A stretch of DNA of 64,000 bases from Acorus gramineus (GCA_030737835.1 JAUJYN010000018.1:434001-498000), one strand, 5' to 3'. Shown: positions 46,421-59,027, numbered from the stretch's first letter. Notes: generated by a model from the sequence alone, not told the origin. Numbers and translations are program-made.

Positions 46421-46570
46421 CATGGGTGACCTTGTTTCCCCAGGTTGGCATGCCCTCGGGCAAAATTCAAGAATCGTGATTGAGTGGAAAGCGTCAGTCC
46501 ATGGAGATTCCTCAGTGGACGTGGGAGTGGGTTATCAGGGATTGTTGCGGACTCGCTAATGTCACGTTCG

Positions 46571-47600
46571 GGTCACGACGCCGTCTAGGTGATCACTGAC
46601 CGACTAACTAAGTCCGCGCTTCCCTCCCTAATCCGACTGATTGAGTCTCTGGACGCCTTGACGTGGGTTTTCACCTTCGCGATTGTTCGTCTTCGTGGCA
46701 CTCCGATCGGCGCTATTTTCGGTTGAGACGCGAGGGTTACTTTGAGGTTGTGGCGCAGCCTTGGCAGGCTTTGGCGCGAGCCTCCATTTAAGTATAGCGT
46801 TTCATCGCCGATGGACAGCCAGACAAAGAGGACGATTCAGACCTTGGAGGACATGCTAAGTGCCTGCGTGCTCGATGATGAGGGCAGTTGGGTGAGGCGC
46901 CACCCATTTGTTGGGGTATGCCTACAAGACGACTGCCGTTCGAGCATCCGAATGGTACTGTGAAAGGCACTCTACAGGCGCAGTTTTATACCTCCCTTGT
47001 GTTGGGACGGTTGAGGAGTGCCAGTTGGAGGGGCCACAAATTATTTATTTGACCTTGCAGTGGCCAGGTTGGTTCATGTGTGCATCCGCACCTCCCAGAA
47101 CCGACAAAAGGGCTACGCAGGTCATCGTCGCCAGGATGCTTACCTTTGGGTTTGGCGACCATGTTTTCGTGAAGGTGTCCCAGTTTAAGGGCATCCTATG
47201 TTTCGACGTTCGGGGCAAGCTGAGTTGGCTCTTTAATGGGATTGTTTCTCGTCATTGAGTGGATTGGGGAGGTGGCTTGTCATGTAGCCTTTCCCCCACA
47301 GCTGGCTCATGCCCACGACGTCGTCCTTGTCCCATGGCCGAGGCGTTATGTCCAAGATCCTGCTCATGTCACTCCGTTCGACCGCCTCATCCTCGAGTTG
47401 GAATTGTCGTTCGTGGAGTAGTGGATCGAGGTCAGAAACCAGCATGAGAAGAAGCTCCACGCTATGACCGTTCCCTTGATTGCAGTGTGTCGATAGCGCC
47501 AGTCTGGTGCATAGACCACTTGGGAACAAAAGGTCTATGCATGATACTTGCTATATTCGGTCTTCCCTTTGGGTTTCCTTAAATTTCGAGGACTAAATTT
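46571..47600 (+). pseudogene. Element A integrase remnant with C-terminal and chromodomain region
   Basis: GHDAV-stop-VITDRLTKSA (46,571 on) is the first-Asp block of a Ty3/gypsy integrase core. The second catalytic Asp block (near 46,720) is altered. The third block reads QTKRTIQTLEDML with Lys where the family has the catalytic Glu. Further on, GFGDHVFVKVSQFKGILCF (47,151) is the C-terminal module, followed in another frame by YVQDPAHVTPFDRLIL and a PPLIAV-like chromodomain tail. Several frames and stops are involved. The order RT-integrase-chromodomain just before the 3' LTR is typical of Tekay/Del chromoviruses. Confidence 0.85.
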
Positions 47601-47603
47601 CCT

Positions 47604-47617
47604 AAGGGGGGGGAGAA
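47604..47617 (+). promoter_or_regulatory. Polypurine tract of element A
   Basis: AAGGGGGGGGAGAA directly precedes the TG of the 3' LTR, the plus-strand primer site for reverse transcription. Confidence 0.88.
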
Positions 47618-50600
47618 TGTTATGCTTGTGTCATTTGGAGCCATTTCGGTTAAGCCTTGGTCACTTCTAAGTCATTCAGGGGCTTTTTAATTTTTCGATC
47701 GAAGCCGCTAAAATTTTGGCTTTTAGCCACCTGCGGGAGTTAGAGTGCTCTGATTGAAAATCTAACTGCATATTATGAGTCCTAGTGCCATTTTGAGCCA
47801 CTCATAAAAATTTCATCGAATTCCAGTAGCGGTTGGAAAAAAATATGCAGTTCTGAATCGTATCCGGGTTTTGGTCGATACTGGATTGTCAAATGGGAGA
47901 CTTTGACCAAGTCAATGAAGACTTTGACCTAGGTCAAAGATGAACTTTGACAAGTCTTTGAGTTTTGTTTTTTAGCTTGGCTAGGTTGACTTAGTCTAAC
48001 CTCACCCACCCCCTTTTTCACCATTTAATGTGTGTGTGTGTGAGTGTGTGTGTGTGTGTGTACACTATGTTTGGGCGTCCCCTTCACATCCTCTCCCTCT
48101 CACTCTCTCCTTCACTCCCTGGTTTTCTTTGTTTTGAGTGTTAAAGAGAAGTAGAAAAAGAAGGAGAAGAAGAAGAAACATTAAAAGGAAAAAGAGAAGG
48201 TATGTGTGTGCAAGCTTTAGGTGTTGTTGTTTGTGCTTGATTCCCTTCTCTCTAACTCCCTCTCATGCCTCTTCCCCACCCCTGTTTTCAGCCAATAAAG
48301 GCTTGAGGAGTGGCTGAGGAGGTGGTGGTAGTGGTGGTGGTGGTTGAGGTGGTCGTGGGTGTGTCGAGAACCCCGCATCTCCCCATTTCCCTTCCCTTGT
48401 TTTGGTAAGGCAGCACACTGTCTTTTAAAGATCTCAGTGAATCTAGTATTTAAAGGCATATTTTTAGGATTATGTCTTCTTATGATTTGATCAGCTATGT
48501 GTCTAGATGTTATATATGAAATTTGGGGTCATTATGATATCTGTGGTGTAAGTTAGAACCAGTTTTGCATGACCTGTCCAGATTCGCGCAGGAATTGACC
48601 TGCTTCGGGAAATGATTTGTTTCGGGCTTGTAGAGGCAAAATTAGGTTCTAATGTCTGCATGGATTATGATCCCAGCATATCATAGAATGTGCATGATTT
48701 ATTTCATAATTTTTGGAAGTGTATTGGGTGTTGTGAAGACCAATTAGTAGGGCTGGTTGCAGCAGGTTTAGCAGTTTTGCTTGGTTGAGTGTCAAGGAGT
48801 TGGTTGCATGTGTCTTGGGTGATAATATGGAAGTATCAGGGGTTAGGGTCTTCATGAAGTAAGCTTATATGTGTGATAGGAGGTTCCACAATTTAATTAT
48901 GGATCATTGGTTGTGTTTTGCAGATCCCGCAGACCGGACGCACGGCGATCTGGGTATCGGTGAGTGGTTCGATCCATTCCCCCCCTCCCTCAGGATGCGC
49001 TCGACGCGCGTAGTCGCGCGTCGCGCATCGATGGGGCCCCCTAGCTATACACTACTTGTGTGGATAAGTAGTATGGCCATGCTTAAGCTATAATATGTAG
49101 TAGATATCTCGCATGCTAGGCTTATATACATGTATGAATGATTGTGTTGCATGCGCCCCTCTAGTATGGGCATGTATTTTTGAAATGTGTATGGATGTAT
49201 AGAATCTGCAATGCCTTAGGTAGTATTGTAATACTACTCCCATCATATTAATTTGAATATCGAACATGATTAGGTCTGGGTTAATAACGGGCATCTGCCT
49301 AATATTCCCTTGCGATAAGACTCGAGGGCGTGGTGTAGTTGTTGCGCCCATGCTAATGGGGCAAATCTATGACCAGCTTCATGAGATGATGATCTCTCTC
49401 GCCCTCTCCCTCTGAATGAACTGAGTAAGTAGACGCGATTTCCTACTCGACTCAGGTTCTTTTGGAATATTGGCTTGCACCTGTTAGTGTGCGAGATCGC
49501 GCTTGACCATTTCTTTTAAGTTGGCGATATCCAACGCATGTTAGAGTATATTTTGTATGTTTATGTGATTATTGACCATGTATGCATGTTGTATGATTTA
49601 TTATGATGTAAATCCATGTTAGGGAGTGTCCCTATATTTATTAGATGATTGTGCATATGGTTCATGCACATAGCTAGATATAAAATTCTCCTGGATATAT
49701 TTATATGCGCATGTTAAAAACTGATAGGCCTATCTGGGATAGGCGTGGGTATGACCCGCTGTCGGGTTGTACCTTATTAGTTAGAGCGCTAGCGATGTAA
49801 TCACCCCGTGCTTCTAAGCGATGCACTCGTTTGGAATTTAGGAGAATTCAATTATCTTATCGGATTGTTAAGCCGGTAGTCAGGGCGTGACACCCCCTGT
49901 GTCCGAGCGACACAACCGTGTGGGAGTACAATAGTGTTCGCTATCATCGATATGTGATTATCGAGTGTAGTGTTTTTCCATTGGGTTCGCTTTGCGAACA
50001 TGAAATGTTTACTCCCAATGTCGTTTGTGTTGAAGAGCCCCGGGTTGTAGCTGTCCTGACAGAGGGCTCCCACCCATAGGTACCACCGATGCATTTGGGA
50101 GCGTACTGATCATGAGAGTGTACCAGGTAGAGGCTACCCGGGAGAGGGCTAACGAATGATATTGCGAGCGTGGAATCGTTCTCCCCTTTGTTGGATCCGA
50201 TGTAGGAACTCCCTGGCGTTGGGAAAGCTGTCCTGACAGAGGTCTCCCTTCCATATGTACCACCGATGCGTTCGGAAAGTACTGGTCATGGGAGTATACC
50301 AGGTGGACGCTACGCGGGGAAAAGGGCTACCGGTGGACCAAGGGTGTAGAGCAGTCTAAGTCTCTTCCAAAAGTCCCAAGAGTCTCCCTCCGGGAGTGAG
50401 GGTGAGGATGAGGTGAAGACACGTCGCCTCGTGACCCATTCATTGTCGTCCGTTCCCATAGTTGTTGGGTCTGGTCTCGTATCGATGTTCAAAGACATCG
50501 TTGGGCAGTTATCTCGATGTAGATGATCCAGTAGTGTTGCGTAGACCAGTAATCCCGTGTCTCCTCGACCAACGGTATGGTATCTCCCCAAAAGTCCAGA

Positions 50601-51286
50601 GAGTCTCCCTCCGGGAGTGAGGGTGAGGGTGAGGTTGGTGATCCAGTAATGTTGTGTGGACCAGTAATCCCGGGTCTCCTCGACCAACGGTATGGTCTCT
50701 CCCCAAAAGTCCCAAGAGTCTCCCTCTGGGGGTGAGGGTGAGGGTGAGATTGGTCGCGCCGCCGCGTGACCCTGTTATCCATGGGTTTCTACCCATGTTT
50801 ACCTTGAAAGGGAATTGTTTATGTATTGAACTGTTGTATGGTGATTGGTTTCCAGCCACTCACTGAGCTTGTAGCTCACCCCTCGCATATTGTTTCTTTT
50901 CAGGGGCAGTGTTGGGCGTGGAGCTGGAGCTTTCCTGTGGTGTTGTCTTATGGGCGTGGAGCGTTCTTCCGGTGGGTGGTGAGTGCGAGGCTGTCAGCAG
51001 TCTTAGAGTCATTGTATGTATTGTAAATCGTGCATGTGGCACAGGTTGTATTTTCTTTGGTCTAGACTTGGCTCTCATAGGACAGTGATTGTGTATTCGA
51101 GTCTGTAATAATGTTTTTGGTTTACAGACATTGTTTATATATTATGCTTCCGCTTTTCAGTCAGTTATCATTATCCTTGCTTTGCCACCTTGTGTGTTGT
51201 TGTTGGAGTCTTTATTGACCTTAGGTATTGATAGCTGATATTTCATTATTGCCACGTCTCAGGGACGGCCGCCCTGGGGCGTGACA
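47618..51286 (+). mobile_element. Element A 3' LTR
   Basis: It runs from TGTTATGCTTGTGTC (47,618) to GGGGCGTGACA (51,286), 3,669 bp. The layout matches the 5' LTR, with intron 48,405-48,923 (519 nt) and two 115-bp modules (50,525-50,755). The sequence after it, CTACC (51,287-51,291), pairs with TTACC before the 5' LTR as a TSD with one mismatch. Removing A restores CCAGTAATTACCAAACCCGG, the order of the intact homologue near 34,920. Confidence 0.92.
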
Positions 51287-51545
51287 CTACCAAACCCGGA
51301 TGCGATTCGGAACGGTATAATTTCTAAAACATTACCGGAATTCGATGAAATTTTATAGGTAGTACAAAACAGTACCAGGACCCATAATAAGTAGTCAGAT
51401 TTTTAATCAGATTGCTTAAATTCCCGCAGATAAAAAAAATCCAAAATTTTAGCAACTCCGATCAAAAATAAATGAGGCCCCAAATGACACTAGCTTAACC
51501 AAAATAGCTCTAAATGACACAGGCACAGATGACACAGGCACAACA
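51287..51545 (-). mobile_element. Element B 3' LTR, piece 3 (5' terminus)
   Basis: It completes the 3' LTR of B on the minus strand, ending at CACAGGCACAACA (51,545), the complement of the LTR start TGTTGTGCCTGTGTCATC. A 16-bp duplication (GATGACACAGGCACA) lies just inside the end. U3 blocks CGGAATTCGATGAAATTTT and ATCCAAAATTTTAGC are present. Confidence 0.82.
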
Positions 51546-51547
51546 TT

Positions 51548-51571
51548 CCCCCCCCCCCCCCCCTCCCCCCC
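51548..51571 (-). promoter_or_regulatory. Polypurine tract of element B
   Basis: On the minus strand this is a long G-rich run (two G blocks separated by one A) directly before the 3' LTR. It is longer than the eight-G tract of element A, consistent with slippage at a homopolymer. Confidence 0.75.
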
Positions 51572-54213
51572 AGAAATTTATCCCTCGAAATTTATAGAAG
51601 CCCAAAGGGAAGACCGAATGTAGTAAGTGTCATGTATAGTGTCCTTTTGCTCCCAACTGGCCTAGGCACCAGACTGGTACTACCAACACACTTTAACCAA
51701 AGTAACGGTGTTGTCCATGATCTCGATCCACTGCTCCACGAATGAAAAATCCAGCTCAAGGATGAGCCACATGAACGGAATGACATGAAGGATCATGGAC
51801 ATAACGCCTCAGCTGCGAGACAAGGAAAATGTCATGGGCATGAGCTAGCTGTGGGGAGAAGGCTATATATACGATAGGCCACCTCCCCAATCCGCTCAAG
51901 GATGAGAAACGGTCCGATGAAGGGCCGACTCAGCTTGCCCCAAATGTCGAAATAGAAGATGCCCTTAAACCGGGACACCTTCAGGAATGCGTAGTCGCCA
52001 ACCCCGAAGGTGAGCATCAGGCGACGATGACCCGCGTAGCCTTTCTGACGGTCCAGCACACACGAACCATCTTGGCCACTGCAAGGTTAGATAAATAATT
52101 CCTGGCCCCTCCAACTGGTGCCCTCCAACCATCCTAACACAAGGGAGGTATAAAACAACGCTCGTAGAGTGCCTTTTACAGTTCCATCTGGATGCTTGAA
52201 TGGCAATTGTCATTGTAGACACCAATGGGTGACGCTTCACCCAACTGCCCCAAAGTCGAGCACGCAGGCACCCAGCATGTCCTCCAAGGTCTAAATCATC
52301 CTCTTTGTCTTGCCATCTTTCGGCGGTGAAACGCTATACTTAAATGGAAGCTCGTGTCAAAGCCTACGCCAGAACCTTGAAGTAACCCTCGCGTCTCAAC
52401 CTGAAATAGCGCCGACCGAAGTGCCATGAAGATGAACAATAATGAACGCGAATAACCACGCCCAAGCGTCCAGAGACTTAAGATAGTCAGATAGGGAGGA
52501 AAGTGCGGACTTAGTTAGTCAGTCAATGATCACCTAAATGGCGTCGTAACCCGAATGTGACTTTTGGAAACCCGCAATGAAATCCATGATATACCACTCC
52601 CAAATCCATTACAGAATCTTGATGGAATGACGCTTTTCCAACGTGATGATGATTCTCAAACTTCACCTGAGGGCATGCCAACAAGGGGAAACAAAGTTAC
52701 CCATATCGTCTTTATACTGCACCACTAACAACCTAAACGAAGACTACCCCAAAATAGTCCACGGAGACCCAATAAAACTTTTGAGATCCTTAAAGGCATC
52801 CAGCACATTTGTCAACCTCGACGGCAGTACTCAAAACTCGTAGTGCCCAAAACGGACATGTAAGGGCAATATCAGGATGCCAACTCCTGGATCTCCAATT
52901 AGTGGTACCATGTGTGAGGATCGATCTAAGAGATGACACTCGTTCCCAGAGTTGGTCAAACAGATCATCAATTCACGGCAAGGGATACCTGATCTTCAAC
53001 CTCTATGGGGAGATTAGAACAATTCCTCAGACGATTTAAGTCCAGATTCTGCTCCTCGAGCATCACGATGGTCCTCGATCCAGTGCTCATGATGACCTTG
53101 ACACACTGGGTAAGCTGCACAACCGCACTTAGTCCGCAGGACGCACAACAGGAGTTCGTTGAACCCCGACACTGCATGTGCAACGTCATCTACTTGATCC
53201 AACGATTGAGTCCCATCATGAACTTTTGTGTCGCGTCTCCTCATTTGCGACCAATGTGGGGGCAAAAAGGCGACAGTATCGAGAACTGTGCTTCACATGC
53301 CGCCACAAATAGGTCGCCCAACTATAACCATTGGAACTCAAACATCCTAAACTCAATGGGCAGAGATCCATCACGGGAAGTCCACGCTCTCGACATCATC
53401 CGGTATCCCTCGCCCAAGTAACGCTCTCCCTGGTGTCCTTCCGATAGCACGGTGGCACCTCACAAGGCAGCTCCAACACTAGGTATCTTCAACACACAAT
53501 GATATATCGAAGCGATTCTAGATGCCGCTATGGATCCCAATACATAAGTGATCGCCCACCAAGCTGCTAGAGGTACCCAATCCCGATCATACGCATCACC
53601 ACTCACTACAACACCTTCCAAGTGAGAGGGAAAGGCAATCATCATATAGATGTTTCACAAGTATTCCCTGACTAGGGAAAAGAGCTCCTTGGGAGGGCAC
53701 GATGAGGTCCCGATATAGGATATCCCGACAACCAAACAAAGAACACCGAGAACCCTAGCTCGGGTCTCAACGATGACCTTATAAGGCCCTTAATCCTAAG
53801 TAGGAAAATGGAAGAAGACATCACCCAATAATGATCATGACGCCACACCCTCAAAACTGGAAGCTAGCCCTGTACGCGAACTCCATGGTTACCAGCAATG
53901 TCGATGCATGGGAACGAAGATCCATTATCGAGACGCGATCCAACCTTAGAAATTGCAACAAGTCCGTCAATACGACACAATCGGGCTGGAATCTCCAGCC
54001 CAAACCATTGTCCAACAACAGGGGACCCAACCACTAACCCTATTCAGTTGACCCAGTCGAGACAACTCACGGGGTCTAAGGGTGGCCACGTCCACGTTCC
54101 TGGATGCGAGGAAGCATGTCAGCAACCAAAGATAAACTACTAAAACCAGAGTACTCGGATGAAAAAGCCTACGACTCATCTATATGACTCTACTTAGGCT
54201 CTAACAGGACGAG
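51572..54213 (-). pseudogene. Element B degenerate gag-pol region (minus strand)
   Basis: In coding order (right to left) it has a degenerate gag start near 54,120, unassigned sequence parallel to element A, an RT fragment near 52,990-52,700 (HYEF, LTN...DAF), an integrase block with LEDMLGACVLDF near 52,290-52,250, and an integrase C-terminal module at 52,045-51,832 (GVGDYAFLKVSRFKGI, then IGPFLILERIGEVAYRI). Many stops and frameshifts interrupt it. The region has the same length (about 2.7 kb) and segment order as element A, including the missing protease, RNase H and most of RT. Confidence 0.82.
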
Positions 54214-54225
54214 GCTCTGATACCA
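54214..54225 (-). promoter_or_regulatory. Primer-binding site of element B (initiator tRNA-Met)
   Basis: The plus strand reads GCTCTGATACCA, so the minus strand is an exact TGGTATCAGAGC PBS, five bases from the inferred LTR end at 54,231. The terminal CA of the LTR has decayed to AA. Confidence 0.9.
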
Positions 54226-54230
54226 ACTTT

Positions 54231-56217
54231 TTTCACACCCCAGGGCAGCCGTCCCTGGGATGTGGCAATATATATAATATCAATAATCAATACAAGAGGT
54301 CAACAATGACGCCAATATATAACATACAAGGTTGGCAAAGAAATAATAACTGATAGCTCAACTGAAATGCGAAAGCATAAAATAACAATAAGTCTATAAA
54401 CCAAAATATTATTACATACTCGAATACACAATCATTGTCCTATGAGAGCCAAGTAGTGCGACACGCACGAGTAACGAATACATATGACACTAGGACTGCT
54501 GACAGCCTCGCACTCGCCAACCGCTAGATGGGACGCTCCACGCACACAAGACTGCACCACAAGAAAGCTCCAGCTCCACGCCCAACACCACCCCTGTGGA
54601 AGAAAAATTATGCGAGGGGTGAGCTACAAGCTCAGTGAGTGGCAAGAAGCCAAGCACCAACAAAATAATTTAATGTTAAGGCAATTTTCTTTGAAGGAAA
54701 ACATGGGTGGATAACCAATAGATAACAATGTCACGCGGCGGCGCGACCACACCTCACCCTCGTCCCCGAAGGGAAACTCTTGTGACACTCAGGGAGTAAC
54801 AACAATTAACCATAACACCTGGTGTTATTGGACAACTCGATACAACAAATTCATTCGCTACAAGGTAGAGATACACGACGATACCTCAAGCGTTAGGCAA
54901 CATTCCTGGAGTATACTCGACAGGTAAAAGGGTCATGTGACTATGTGACTTGAACTCACCCTCACGCCCTCGCCCGTGAAGGGAAACTTTAGGACTTACG
55001 AGAAGAAACAAACGGTTCACCATAGCACTTGGTGTTGCTAGTTAACACAATACAACAAAACCCTCCGCTACGAGGTAGAGATACACTACGATACCTCAAA
55101 GCGTTAGGCAACATACCTGAAGTATACTCGACAAGTAAAAGGGTCACTTGACTACGTGACTTGAAACTCACCCTCACGCCCTCGCCCCCGAAGGGAGACT
55201 CTGAGACTATTAGGGTAACCATCCACCCTTCAACTCAGACCCACTGAAGGGGAGGGCGATTCCACGCTTGCAATATTATCTGGTAGCCCTCTCCCTCGCA
55301 GCCTCTACCTGTCAGCCTTCCACAATCAGTACATCCACCATATGGGTACTACAATACGCATCGGTAGCACCTACAAGTGGTGGCACCATGTCGGATAGAT
55401 TCAACATTGGGTAGCTTCGACGCACAATGATATTGGGGGGAAGCACTCCACGTTCGCAATGCAAATCCTATGGTAAAACAACTACTCTCGGTAATCTCAT
55501 ATCGATGCCATCGAATACGCTTGAAATAGCACACAGATGCGTCGCTCGGACACAGGGAGTTACCTCTGCTCTCGCACAGAGATAAGCCCAAGGCATAACC
55601 CAACAGGCGGTTCATACACTCGCCTAGCACAGGTAGGCTAAGCTTAATACCATAACCACCAGTTAGAAACACCGATATGACAATTAATTGTCATGAATTC
55701 CATTCGAGTGCACCACTTGGACGCAAGGTGGCGATTTCATTGCTTGCGCTCTAACTAATAAGGTACAACCCGACAGCTACCATTCCCACGCCTATTACAG
55801 ATAGGCCCAATTAGTCTAACATGCGCATAAATATAACTTGAGAATTCACTCACAGTTAAGTACATGCACTACATGTATGACAACATAGTGATTTAATTAT
55901 AGGAGTTCTCCCTAACATGGATAAAATGTATAAACAACATATCACGCAACACGCATATAAGGTATGACCAAATTAAACATGCATACAAGGTCATTAATCA
56001 TACAAGCATACAAAGTATACCCTAAGATGCATTGGATATCACCAACTTAAAAGGGAAGGGTCAAGCGCAATCTCGTACACTAACAGATGCATGCCAATAT
56101 TCCCAAGCCAACCAGAGTCAAGTAAGAACCACATCTACTTACTCAGTTCGCACAAAGAGAGAGGGCGATAGAGAGGTAAAGCCTCATCATCTCAAGGAGT
56201 TGGTCATAGCTTTGCCC
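54231..56217 (-). mobile_element. Element B 5' LTR, truncated at the minisatellite
   Basis: It starts with the complement of the LTR terminus (CACACCCCAGGGCAGCCGTCC) after a PBS. It has the GCGAGGGGTGAGCTACAAGC tract, a tandem pair of the 209-bp module (CGAGGTAGAGATACAC around 54,860 and 55,070) as in LTR M, the AACTGAGTAAG complement and the GTCATAGCTTTGCCCC block. It breaks off at 56,217. The remaining 5' part (intron and U3) is not found to the right, so it was lost or lies beyond the window. Confidence 0.8.
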
Positions 56218-56485
56218 CGAAAAATGAAGGGTTTGGGACCCACACGTGGTGTGTTTGGAAAGGGAAAAAGGTTGTTCAATGAATTTTTGAGAAATGGTGT
56301 TTGGAACGAAAAATTGTGTTTGGGTTGAAAAATCGTGTTTTGAGCCTCTATTTGGTTTGTTTCGAACCAAATAGTGATTGGACCAAAAAATGGTGTTTGG
56401 AATAAGAATTGGTATTCGGGTTGAAAAATGGTATTTGGGTTTGTGTTGTTTTTACCCAGAAATGGATTTGGAACAAAAAAAAAAG

Positions 56486-57441
56486 GGTTAAAGACATCAA
56501 AGTCCCTACAAACATGGAAAAATCCATATAAGTCCCTACTAAAATTAGGACAGACGTACGAGTCCCTAAAAACTCAGAAAAACCCAATTATCATCCCTGA
56601 GTTAAATTTCCATCCAAACTTAACAGAATATTCTCAGAATATTCTGTCAGATGTAATTGTGTTGACATTGAAATCCTTATAAATAGTCATAAAGACAAAT
56701 TAGTCTCTCTAAAAGATAAAATTACCTCTGAAAGATTTTTACATTAAATTGTATACACATTGCAGTCCCTGTAAACAATCATAAAGACAAATTAGTCCTT
56801 GCAAAAGACAAAATTGCCCCTAAAAGATTTTTACATTTAATTGGATAGACATTACAATCCTTATAAATAATCGTAAAGACAAATTGGTACATGTAAAAGA
56901 CAAAAATGCCCCTGGAGAATTTTTACATTTAATTGTGTAGAAATTGCAGTATTTTAGAGGGTATTTAATTTTTAAATTGCAATGTCTGCACAATTAAATG
57001 TAAAAATCCTTCAAAGGTATTTTTGTCTTTTAGAGGGACCAATTTGTCTTCACGATTGTTTATAAGGACTGTAATGTCTATTCAATTATATGTAAAAGTC
57101 TTTCAAGGGCAATTTTATCTTTTGCAGGGACTAATTTGTCTTTATGATTATTTATAAGGACTACAATATATACACAATTTAATGTAAAAGTCTTTTAGGG
57201 GTAATTTTATCTTTTGCAGGGACTAATTTGTCTTTATGACTGTTTATAAGGACTTCAATGTCTATACAATTATATGTGATGGAATATTTTAGGAATATTC
57301 CGTTACATTTGGATGGAAATTTAACTCAGGGATGATAATTGGGTTTTTTTAAGTTTTCAGGGACTCGTACGTCTGTCCTAATTTTAGTAGGGACTTATAT
57401 GGGTTTTCCTATGTTTGTAGGGACTTAGATGTCTTTAACCC
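56486..57441. mobile_element. Fold-back MITE with long terminal inverted repeats and mirrored 92-bp repeats
   Basis: Both ends read GGGTTAAAGACATC(a/t)AAGTC inward, and the TIRs extend about 165 bp with roughly 10 percent mismatch. Inside, an AAAGACAAATT(a/g)GT block occurs at 56,691, 56,783 and 56,875 (92 bp apart). Its complement occurs at 57,041, 57,133 and 57,225 (again 92 bp apart), so the whole 956 bp folds back on a centre near 56,965. It is flanked by A runs (10 left, 11 right) compatible with a 9-bp A TSD. The homologous array position at 59,945-59,960 (GGAACAAAATAAAAAATCTG) lacks the element. There is no transposase. TIR length suggests a Mutator-like origin, which is inference. Confidence 0.85.
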
Positions 57442-59027
57442 AAAAAAAAAAATCTATAAAAAATTGTGTTTTCGACTAACAATGGTGTTTGGGTTGAAAA
57501 ATGGTATTTGGTTTTAAAAATGTTGTGTTTAAACCCAAAGATGGCGTTGTCTACACGAATAAATGGTGATTGGGTAGAAAATTCGTATTTCGGTCTACAA
57601 AATTATTTTGTATCCAAAATGGTGCTTGGGTCGAAGAATAGGTCGAGCATTGGCTGAAAAACAGTTTTTGTGTCGAAAAGATGGTGTTTGGAATGAACAT
57701 TGGTGGTGTTTGGGTGGAAAAATGGTATTTGTGTAGGAAAATAGTTTTTTTGTGACCCACAAATGGTTTTTGTTTTACAAGAATTGATATTTGGGTCGAA
57801 GAATGCTATTTGAGTAGAAAAATAGTGTTTCGGCTCAAAAGGTGTTTGGGTAGAGAAACGGTATTCGGGTGGAAAACAGGTTGTTCGGACACACTAACGG
57901 TGTGTGGACGCAAAAAATGGTTCGTTTGGAATGAAAGGCGGTTCGGAAACAGATAGGGTCGGTTGGACCCAAATATGTTGTTCGGTTCCTAAAATGGTAT
58001 CTGGGTGTCGAAAGAATGGTGTTTGGAACGAAAATTAGAGTTTAAAATGCTAAATTTGTGGGAAAATGTTGTTTTGTGACCCAAAAATGATTTTTGGGAC
58101 AAAAAATGCAAAAATGTTTTTCGGTGTTTGGGTAGAGAAATGTTGTATTTGGGTGGAAAGCTGGTTGGTTGGACACACACAGATAGGGTTTGGGCTCCGG
58201 AATGGTGTGTTGCGATTGAAAAACAGCGTATGGAATGAATTTTCCTTTAAAATGGTGTTTGAAATGAAAAATAGTGTTTAAGTTAAAAGAACGGTATGCT
58301 TTGGACACACATCGTGTCTGTTGAACCCAAAAATGGTGTTTGGATAAGAAAAAAATGGTATGTGGAATGAAAAATGGTGTTCGTAGTGAAAAAAAGAAAG
58401 GGCCTGCAGCCACACATGGCGTTCTCCGAAGGAAAAAAGTTTTTGAATGAATTTCCCATAAAATGGGGTCTAGAAGGAAGAGGGTTTGGAGCCACACATG
58501 GTGTGCTTGGAAGGAAAAATGGTTTTTAAACAAATTTCCAAGAAATGGTCTTTGGATCGAAAAATTGTGTTTGGGTTGAAAAATTGTGTGTTTTGGCCCA
58601 ATTTGGTTTGTTTGGACCCAAAATAGTGACTGGATTGGAAAATGGTGTTTGGAACGGAAATTTGTGTATGGGTTGAAAAATCGTATTTTGGGCCAAGAAC
58701 GCTGCTTTTTGTGTGTAGCAGAAAATGGTTTTTGACACAAAAAAATGATATCTGGGCCTTAAAACGGTTCTTGCAACCTAAAATGCTGTTCGGTTTGATA
58801 ATTGTTGTGTTTAATCCTCAGGACTGTGTCTTCAGATTGAAAAACGGTGTTTGGGTAGCAAAGTGGGATTTCAGTCATAAAATGTTGTTTTTGATCCAGA
58901 TTGGTGCTTGGGTCAAAAAATAGTGATTGGGTCGAACATTGGTGGAGGAATGGGAACGAAAAATTTGAGTTTGGGGTGGAAAAATGCTCTTTGGCTCGAA
59001 AAATGGAATTTGGTACAAAACAATAGT

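Noticed and set aside
51546..51572. Long poly-C run as a possible sequencing artefact
   Set aside because: Its position exactly before an LTR start identifies it as an expanded polypurine tract on the minus strand.
58042..58740. 232-codon minus-strand frame with repeated FWVQ and NTIF phrases
   Set aside because: It is a translation of the 19-20 bp minisatellite, with similar frames in other phases and on the other strand.
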